From positions 1,535,501 through 1,599,500 of the forward strand of contig NZ_VFQC01000001.1 in assembly GCF_006717075.1 (NCBI RefSeq): a stretch of 64,000 nucleotides of DNA, read 5' to 3'. The notes below the pieces were generated by a model. The model saw nothing but the letters and a program-made list of their open reading frames with translations. It was not told the DNA's origin and did no database searches. The stretch comes from Haloactinospora alba. Lineage in GTDB: Bacteria; Actinomycetota; Actinomycetes; Streptosporangiales; Streptosporangiaceae. A program made the translations under genes and the position numbers. Below, in pieces: positions 58,740 to 64,000 of this stretch. Each line of letters starts with the position of its first letter. Positions within the stretch are counted from its first letter, which is position 1.

Positions 58740-60488
58740 TCACCCGGACGTGTCGGGGGGAGCGGAACTCCAGCCCTGCTGTTCCTTCAGCTGTTTCTTC
58801 ATCAGCTTGCCGGCGGCGTTGCGCGGGAGCTCCTCCGCTGTGGAGCGGATGTGCTCGGGAAGTTTGAACGGGGCGATCCGGGAACGCAGGTGGGAGAGCA
58901 GCTCCTCGGGGGGCACGTGCTGCCCCTCCCAGAACCGCACCACCGCGCCCACTTCCTCCCCGAATACCTCGTGGGGAACGCCGAGCACGGCCACGTCCGC
59001 CACGGCCGGGTGCTCGTGGACGGCGGCCTCCACCTCCGCGCAGTAGATGTTCTCCCCGCCGCGGATAATGACGTCCTTAGCCCGATCTACAATGTAAAGG
59101 AAGCCTTCCTGGTCAAGATAACCAAGATCCCCAGTGCGCAACCAGGCCCCGCTGAACGCCTCAGCGGTGGCATCCGGACGCCGCCAGTAGCCCAGCATCA
59201 CTCCGGGGCCGCGGATGAGGATCTCGCCCACCTCACCGGCGGGTAGCTCCGCACCACCGGGATCCACCACCACGATGTCCACGGTCGCCACCGGTGCTCC
59301 CGCGCTCTCCGGGCGCAGCACGTAGTCACTGGCGCCGTTGACCGTCGCTGTCGCCGAACACTCGGTCAGCCCGTAGCCCTGCCCCAGCAGGACGTCCGTC
59401 AGGTGGTTCCGGGCGCGGGAGACAAGGTCGGGAGCGGCCGGGGCCCCACCACTGGCGAGTGTGAGCAGGCTGGAGAGGTCGTGGTCGTCCAACCGGGGGG
59501 ACGCCAGCATCTGTGAGATCATCGCCGGTACGGCGGTGATCGCGGTCACCCGTTCCCGTTCGATCAACCGAAGCGCCTCGTCCGTGTCCCACTTGTACAT
59601 CAGGACCAGGGTCCCGCCGTTGGCCAGCGTGGGGAGCATGACGGTCTGCGCTCCCGTCGTGTGGAACAGCGGAAGAACACACAGGATCACCTGGGTGGGA
59701 AGCGCCGCCATGTACTCCAACAGGTCGGGAAGGTCGAGCCCCAGGCGCATCAGCGACCGGGCCCGACCGTACTGTCCGGAGACGATGTTGGAGATCATGT
59801 TCCGGTGTGAGCTCAGTGCCCCCTTGGGCACTCCGGTGGTTCCCGACGTGTAGAAGATGGCGGCTGGGTCGTCCGGTGCGAGCTCGGCGGGGGGAAGCCC
59901 TACGTCCCCGGTGACCTCCCCGACGACCTCTTCCCAGGACCGTGCTCCCCGGGGGAGCTGTGCCCCACTGCGCACGGCGATCGCGGGGACGCCGAGTTCC
60001 GGAAGGTCCGCGGACAGGCTCCGCAACCGTTCCTCGTCTGCCACGAGCAGCGCCGCTTCGCTGTCGGTCAGCCCGAAGCGTAGCTCCTCCGCGCTCCACC
60101 AGGAGTTGAGTGGAACCACGATCGCTCCGATGGAGACGGCCGCGAAGAAGGTCACCACCCACTCCGGGTAGTTGCGCATGGCGATAGCGACACGGTCGCC
60201 CTTGCTCACTCCGTACTGGTCGGTGAGGCGGTGCGCCAGGGTAGCTGCGGTCCGGAAGTAGGCGCTGTGGGAGAGGTGTTCGTCGCCGTACACCAGTGCC
60301 GGGGTCCCGCCGTGCTGCGCGCTGCTTTCCAGAACGGCGCGTAGGTCCGGCGGCGCGTGCTTCCAGACGCGCGTGGAAACACCGTTGACGTCGACCGTCT
60401 CCATCTCGAACGGGCTTCCGCCGGCCACGAGCTGGGCGGTGACCGTGGCCATCGAACGTACGGGGTGTTGGACCTGTGCCTGAGTCAA
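58740..60488 (-). CDS. Acyl-CoA synthetase (AMP-binding, class I)
   Basis: 582 residues. The ANL adenylate-forming domains are clear. Seen are the P-loop-like FYTSGTTGVPKGA (about residue 200), the later GYGLTECSATAT, the aspartate of WLRTGDLGYLD, VDRAKDVIIRGGENIY and the catalytic lysine near the end in LPRNAAGKLMKKQL. It activates a carboxylic acid with ATP and CoA; the middle-chain or aromatic type cannot be decided. A TTG at 60488 with GGAGGGG at 5 nt was preferred over an ATG at 60452 that lacks a site. It follows the alcohol dehydrogenase gene after a strong hairpin. Confidence 0.9.
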   Translation of the reverse strand: MTQAQVQHPVRSMATVTAQLVAGGSPFEMETVDVNGVSTRVWKHAPPDLRAVLESSAQHGGTPALVYGDEHLSHSAYFRTAATLAHRLTDQYGVSKGDRVAIAMRNYPEWVVTFFAAVSIGAIVVPLNSWWSAEELRFGLTDSEAALLVADEERLRSLSADLPELGVPAIAVRSGAQLPRGARSWEEVVGEVTGDVGLPPAELAPDDPAAIFYTSGTTGVPKGALSSHRNMISNIVSGQYGRARSLMRLGLDLPDLLEYMAALPTQVILCVLPLFHTTGAQTVMLPTLANGGTLVLMYKWDTDEALRLIERERVTAITAVPAMISQMLASPRLDDHDLSSLLTLASGGAPAAPDLVSRARNHLTDVLLGQGYGLTECSATATVNGASDYVLRPESAGAPVATVDIVVVDPGGAELPAGEVGEILIRGPGVMLGYWRRPDATAEAFSGAWLRTGDLGYLDQEGFLYIVDRAKDVIIRGGENIYCAEVEAAVHEHPAVADVAVLGVPHEVFGEEVGAVVRFWEGQHVPPEELLSHLRSRIAPFKLPEHIRSTAEELPRNAAGKLMKKQLKEQQGWSSAPPDTSG

Positions 60489-60531
60489 TATCCCCTCCGA
60501 ATCGTCGTGGGACTCCGGTTCACGCGAAAAC

Positions 60532-60559
60532 CGAGGGGGCGGCCGCGGCCGCCCCCTCG
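60532..60559 (-). terminator. 28-bp perfect palindrome behind alcohol dehydrogenase
   Basis: CGAGGGGGCGGCCG and its exact mirror run without spacer from 60532 to 60559, starting right at the alcohol dehydrogenase stop. The mRNA would fold into a 12-bp stem with a tight GC loop. There is no T-tract. It may stop or slow transcription into the acyl-CoA synthetase, whose TTG lies 44 nt further on. Confidence 0.65.
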
Positions 60560-61657
60560 TCACTCGAACCGGACGATCGAACGTCCGCCCCGCCCCTCGC
60601 GCATGCGGCGGAAGGCTTCGGGAACCTCGTCCAGGCCGATCTCGTCGGTCACCATCGTAGCCAGGTCGAGCTCGCCGTCGCGTACCCGCTGCCCCAGTAC
60701 CGGAATGTCCCGGTCAGGGTCACACGCGCCGTACATGCAGCCCCGTAGCGTGCGCGCGGAGTGGAAGATCTCCAGAGCACTGAGCCCGACGGTGTCCTCC
60801 TTGGCACCCGCACCGACGACCGTCGTCGTCCCTCCCCGCCGCGTCGCGCTCCAGGCGGTGCGGATGGCGGTGCTCGAACCGACCACCTCGAACGCGTGGT
60901 CGACCCCACGGCCGCCGGTGAGTCCACGAAGCTCCCGGGGCGTGTTGTCGCCCGCGGCGACGAAGTGGCTGGCACCCAGCTTGCGGACGAGCTCCTCCTT
61001 GGCGGGAGACACGTCCACGGCGATGATCGGGTCGGCTCCCGCCAGGCGTAGGGCCTGGAGAGTCGCCAGACCGACCCCGCCCAGTCCGATGACGGCCGCG
61101 GACTCACCAGCGCGGACCCGTGCGGAGTTGGTGACAGCCCCCCACCCGGTGAGGGCGGCGCACCCGAGAAGGGCGTCCGTGCTGGGGGTGACCCCCTCCG
61201 GTAGCGGGATCACAGCGTGCGACGGAACGACGGTGGCCTCGGCGAAAGCCCCGGTTCCCAGGCCAGGGAACACGGGGGTGCCGTCCTCCAGGTTCGCGTA
61301 GGCGCGGGAGGCGGGGTCCAGCCCCTGCTCGCACAGGTAGGGCTCGTCGTTGGTGCAGAACCAACACTCCCGGCACGGCGGGGACCAGTTGAGGACGACG
61401 TGCTGGCCGGGCGCGATGTCGGTGCGGGTGACGTCCGGCCCCACGGACTCCACCCTGCCGGCTCCCTCATGGCCGAGAACGGCGGGCAGGGCCTGGGGAA
61501 GGGTGCCGTTGGCCAGGGAGAGGTCGGAGTGGCACACACCCGCGGCGGAGAGACGGACCCGAACCTGTCCCGGACCGGGCTCTGGAAGGAAGACGTCGCT
61601 GATGCGCAGCGGATCTGTGGTTCCGGTACAGACGGCGGCCCTGACGGTGGTGCTCAT
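60560..61657 (-). CDS. Zinc-dependent alcohol dehydrogenase
   Basis: 365 residues of the medium-chain ADH family. The catalytic zinc ligands are the cysteine in AGVCHSDLSL, the HEGAGRV histidine and a cysteine in the second half. The structural zinc site is CRECWFCTNDEPYLC (about 92-106). The Rossmann motif is GLGGVGLATLQALRLAG. It resembles the AdhC/class III-like and NDMA-dependent dehydrogenases of actinobacteria that oxidise primary alcohols to aldehydes. GGGAGAG lies 6 nt before the ATG. The start is preceded by a palindrome and a possible promoter (61709-61732), separating it from the transporter gene. Confidence 0.92.
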   Translation of the reverse strand: MSTTVRAAVCTGTTDPLRISDVFLPEPGPGQVRVRLSAAGVCHSDLSLANGTLPQALPAVLGHEGAGRVESVGPDVTRTDIAPGQHVVLNWSPPCRECWFCTNDEPYLCEQGLDPASRAYANLEDGTPVFPGLGTGAFAEATVVPSHAVIPLPEGVTPSTDALLGCAALTGWGAVTNSARVRAGESAAVIGLGGVGLATLQALRLAGADPIIAVDVSPAKEELVRKLGASHFVAAGDNTPRELRGLTGGRGVDHAFEVVGSSTAIRTAWSATRRGGTTTVVGAGAKEDTVGLSALEIFHSARTLRGCMYGACDPDRDIPVLGQRVRDGELDLATMVTDEIGLDEVPEAFRRMREGRGGRSIVRFE

Positions 61658-61714
61658 CTACAGCTCTCCCGGACATGGCGTGTGTGGGTGTGAAACTGGC
61701 GAGGAGCGTATAAG

Positions 61715-61732
61715 ACCGACCAGTTGGTTGGC
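61715..61732. promoter_or_regulatory. ACCGACCA-GT-TGGTTGGC dyad, candidate TetR operator
   Basis: The 18-bp sequence ACCGACCAGTTGGTTGGC is an imperfect inverted repeat (6 of 8 matching in each arm), the form of operators used by many actinobacterial TetR regulators of fatty-acid and alcohol genes. On the minus strand a TTATAC-like -10 lies directly next to it (about 61707-61713), so binding would block the promoter of the dehydrogenase-synthetase pair. A TetR gene stands at 63231. Confidence 0.5.
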
Positions 61733-61743
61733 CAGAGTTCGCG

Positions 61744-63069
61744 TCAGCCTTCTTCCTCCGCCCGGAACCGCGCTCGGACGTTTTCCCGTGTCTCCGGGAT
61801 CAGCACCACGGCGACGAGCGAAACACAACCGAGCAGGAACATGTACGCCGCGACGGACATGCTGGTTCCCGTGGAGGCCTGCAACGCCGCCGAAGCGAAC
61901 GGAACGATCCCACCTCCCAGGACGGCGCCGAGAGCGTAGGCGAACGAGGCTCCGCTGTAGCGCACGCGTGCGGGGAACAGCTCCGCGTACAGGGCGGACT
62001 GCGGACCGTAGGTCATTCCCAACCCGGCGGCCAGCATCAGGACAGCCAGCAGCATGAGCGGGACCGACGCGGTGTCCAGCAGCAGGAAGAACGGGAAGGA
62101 CCAGGCGAGGAGCCAAACCGAGCCGACAAGGTAGACGGGGCGCCGTCCCACCGTGTCGGACCAGTGGGCTGCCCACAGGGTGGTGACGATCCAGAACAGG
62201 GCGCCGGCCACGATCACGAGCAACATCGTGTTCCGGGCGACCCCGAGGGTGGAGGTCGCGTAGCCGAGGATGAACGCGATGAGTATGTACCCGATCCCGT
62301 TGTTGGCGATGAACACGCCCACAGCGATGAGGAGCTGCTTACGGTGCGTTCGCAACAGCTGGACGAGTGGCCGCCGGACCCGTTCCTGCTGCTCGCGGAC
62401 ACGGTCGAACTCGGGGCTTTCCTCCACCCGCAGCCGGATGAACAGGCCCACCGCGATCAGTACCGCGCTCACCAGGAAGGGAACACGCCACCCCCAGGCG
62501 TCGAACTGTGCCTCGCTCGTGAACGCTGAGACCGCGGAGAACACTCCGTTGGCCGCGACCAGGCCCGCGGGGGCGCCCAGCTGGGGGAAGGCGCCGAGGA
62601 AGCCCCGCCGATGCCGCGGCGCGTGCTCCACTGCCATCAGCGCCGCGCCGCCCCACTCGCCGCCGGCGCTCGCTCCCTGGAGCAACCGCAGTGTCACCAA
62701 CAGCACCGGCGCGGCCACTCCGATCTGGCTGTAGGTCGGCAGCATCCCCACGCCGACGGTGGCCACCCCCATCGCGACGAGAGCCAGCACCAGCATGGTC
62801 CGGCGTCCCACACGGTCACCGAAGTGCCCCATGACGATCCCACCCAACGGGCGGGCGACGAAGCTCACGCCGATGCTGGTGACGGCGGCGAGGTTCGCGG
62901 CCGTGGGGGAGAGGTCCGTGAAGAACTGCGTCCCGAAGACGAGCTGGGCAGCGGTCGCGTATATGAAGAAGTCGTACCACTCGATCGTGGTGCCGACGAA
63001 ACTGGCTGACGCTACCCGTCGCAGCTGCGACGCGCTTCCCGTGCGTGACCCGGCGTGCCCTACCATCAT
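61744..63069 (-). CDS. MHS-family MFS transporter (metabolite:H+ symporter)
   Basis: 441 residues with 12 helices. The MHS features are ASASFVGTTIEWYDFFIYATAAQLVFG in helix 1, GHFGDRVGRRTMLVL in the first loop, RLLQGASAGGEWGGAAL in helix 4-5 and SDTVGRRPVYLVG later. Members carry dicarboxylates, citrate, shikimate or osmolytes with protons; the substrate is not evident. AAGGACG precedes ATG ATG (63069 and 63066). The gene is the first of three on this strand followed by the dehydrogenase and synthetase, so it probably imports their alcohol or acid substrate. Confidence 0.9.
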   Translation of the reverse strand: MMVGHAGSRTGSASQLRRVASASFVGTTIEWYDFFIYATAAQLVFGTQFFTDLSPTAANLAAVTSIGVSFVARPLGGIVMGHFGDRVGRRTMLVLALVAMGVATVGVGMLPTYSQIGVAAPVLLVTLRLLQGASAGGEWGGAALMAVEHAPRHRRGFLGAFPQLGAPAGLVAANGVFSAVSAFTSEAQFDAWGWRVPFLVSAVLIAVGLFIRLRVEESPEFDRVREQQERVRRPLVQLLRTHRKQLLIAVGVFIANNGIGYILIAFILGYATSTLGVARNTMLLVIVAGALFWIVTTLWAAHWSDTVGRRPVYLVGSVWLLAWSFPFFLLLDTASVPLMLLAVLMLAAGLGMTYGPQSALYAELFPARVRYSGASFAYALGAVLGGGIVPFASAALQASTGTSMSVAAYMFLLGCVSLVAVVLIPETRENVRARFRAEEEG

Positions 63070-63230
63070 CGTCCTTTTTCTGAGGGGGAGTGGGACGCGT
63101 GTGGAACGCGGGAAGTCTAAGTGTGGCGAGGGACACGCACAATGCCCGTGCGTCCCGGTGCAGGTACGCGGTGTTGCGCCTTTTCCGGGCGCGCGGGCGC
63201 CCGCGCGTGCTCCCGATAGGGTCGGGACGC

Positions 63231-63863
63231 GTGGTCAGCAAACAGAAACGGTTGCCCCGTCAGGTACGGGAACAGCAGATGATCGATGCCGCGATTCCCG
63301 TGTTCTCCCGTAGCGGGTACCACACCGCGAGTGTGGAGGAGATCGCGGAAGCGGCGGGGATATCCAAACCGATGGTCTACATTTACCTCGGGTCCAAGGA
63401 GGGGCTGTTCACCGCCTGTATCCACCGAGAGGCCGACCGGTTGGTGGAGACCCTGCGTTCGGCGATCTGTTCCGATGATCCCCCGGAGATGGGGCTCTGG
63501 AGAGGGCTGAACGCCTTTTTCCGTTTCGTGGCCGACAACCAGGCGAGCTGGGCCGTGCTCTACCAGCAGGCACGCAGCCAGGGGGAGCCCTTCTCCACCG
63601 AGGTCAGCCAGGCGCGTTGCCGCGTCATGGACGAAATCACCGCCCTGGTCGTCAACGGCACGAAACTCCCGGACGGCGAACGCGTCATCTCCACCAAGGA
63701 CGCCGAGATCCTCGCGCGCATAGCGGCAGGCGCCGCCGACGCCCTCACGGACTGGTTGCTGGAGCACCCGGAGGAGTCCCCGGACACCCTGACCGACCGC
63801 GTGATGAACCTTGCTCTGGTGGGGGTGGAGCGCTACAACTCGGGCGGCCTCAACGAGGAGTGA
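63231..63863 (+). CDS. TetR-family regulator divergent from the MHS transporter
   Basis: 210 residues. The winged-type helix-turn-helix (about 12-60) reads REQQMIDAAIPVFSRSGYHTASVEEIAEAAGISKPMVYIYLGSKEGL-like in TetR fashion. The rest is helical (about 65-205). The start GTG at 63231 follows GATAGGGTCGGGACGC, whose TAGGGT is 12 nt upstream, so the mRNA may be leaderless. The gene is 161 nt from the transporter gene and is the best candidate to control the transporter-dehydrogenase-synthetase set. No copy of the 61715 dyad lies in its own gap. Confidence 0.9.
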   Translation: MVSKQKRLPRQVREQQMIDAAIPVFSRSGYHTASVEEIAEAAGISKPMVYIYLGSKEGLFTACIHREADRLVETLRSAICSDDPPEMGLWRGLNAFFRFVADNQASWAVLYQQARSQGEPFSTEVSQARCRVMDEITALVVNGTKLPDGERVISTKDAEILARIAAGAADALTDWLLEHPEESPDTLTDRVMNLALVGVERYNSGGLNEE

Positions 63864-64000
63864 GCGCGGCGGACTCGGGCCGTCCGTGCCGCGGTTCCGA
63901 TGCGGAGTGCACAAACACGAGCCGTCTCGTCGTGCCTTCCGCCCAGTTACGGGTACCCACCCTCGGCTATAACCTGACCGCGGACCGGATTCCGCCCCCC
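63864..64000. other. Window end
   Basis: The last 137 bases after the TetR stop show no gene. CTATAACCTGACC (63967-63979) is a -10-like patch that could begin the promoter of a gene beyond the window. Confidence 0.3.

Noticed and set aside
1-64000. CRISPR arrays, tRNA or rRNA genes, integrases, attachment sites.
   Set aside because: No regular repeat-spacer pattern, no tRNA-like cloverleaf with the TTCGA arm and no integrase motifs were noticed on either strand; a covariance search would be needed for a firm negative.

Overview
The window is about 70% GC, rich in GTG and TTG starts, and carries actinomycete families: an LCP cell-wall ligase, a DUF3040 protein, a RamB-type regulator beside isocitrate lyase, a FolP2-type protein, dodecin and a 6C-like small RNA. 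It is a chromosomal piece of a filamentous-type actinomycete. A member of the Nocardiopsaceae is a reasonable guess, but the family is inferred and not shown. No rRNA, tRNA, CRISPR array, prophage or replication origin was seen.

Layout. 93-6014: an MgtC/GH15 pair, a divergent YczE/MocR pair with a multi-repeat operator, and an alpha/beta hydrolase sharing a long terminator hairpin with the MocR gene. 6318-16283: molybdenum cofactor genes moaA and mobA, RNA ligase RtcB, small enzymes, a 6C-like RNA upstream of a small Cys/His protein and next to dodecin, a TldD/PmbA protease pair, a lipid- or membrane-anchored peptidase-fold protein and a flavin reductase. 16536-23232: LCP protein, double Lrp regulator with a FolP2-type gene, GntR/CynX-type exporter pair and a CPBP protease. 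23407-30649: isocitrate lyase with its divergent RamB-like regulator, acyl-CoA dehydrogenase, a hotdog-fold protein, a membrane acyltransferase and TetR. This is the carbon and fatty-acid part of the window. 30697-43888: methyltransferase, isochorismate synthase (menaquinone or siderophore), GHL10 lipoprotein, DUF3040, penicillin-binding protein, acylglycerophosphate acyltransferase, a cyclase-family protein, and a FUSC membrane protein with a coiled-coil partner.

43954-53482: an aldo/keto reductase and MerR regulator sharing a 22-bp palindrome, acetyltransferases, two LysR regulators, an EamA exporter, a YbdK-type glutamate-cysteine ligase, AlkB, and a two-component system whose kinase has an unusual C-terminal extracytoplasmic tail. 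53483-58052: poor in genes. It holds a decayed IS200/IS605 tnpB 3' end, CorA, an O-methyltransferase, a STAS protein and a MerR/SoxR-like promoter. 58053-63863: an NTF2-fold protein, then an acyl-CoA synthetase, a zinc alcohol dehydrogenase and an MHS-type transporter on one strand, with a divergent TetR regulator. They look like one uptake and activation pathway for an alcohol or acid.

The most notable non-coding signals are the 6C-like RNA with three C5 loops (11185-11298), the MocR operator (3661-3710), the MerR-type promoters (43954-43975 and 58016-58046) and the tnpB relic with its end hairpin (53611-53777). No large, clearly undescribed multi-gene system was found. The least explained genes are the coiled-coil/FUSC pair, the kinase tail and the small Cys/His protein behind the 6C-like RNA.
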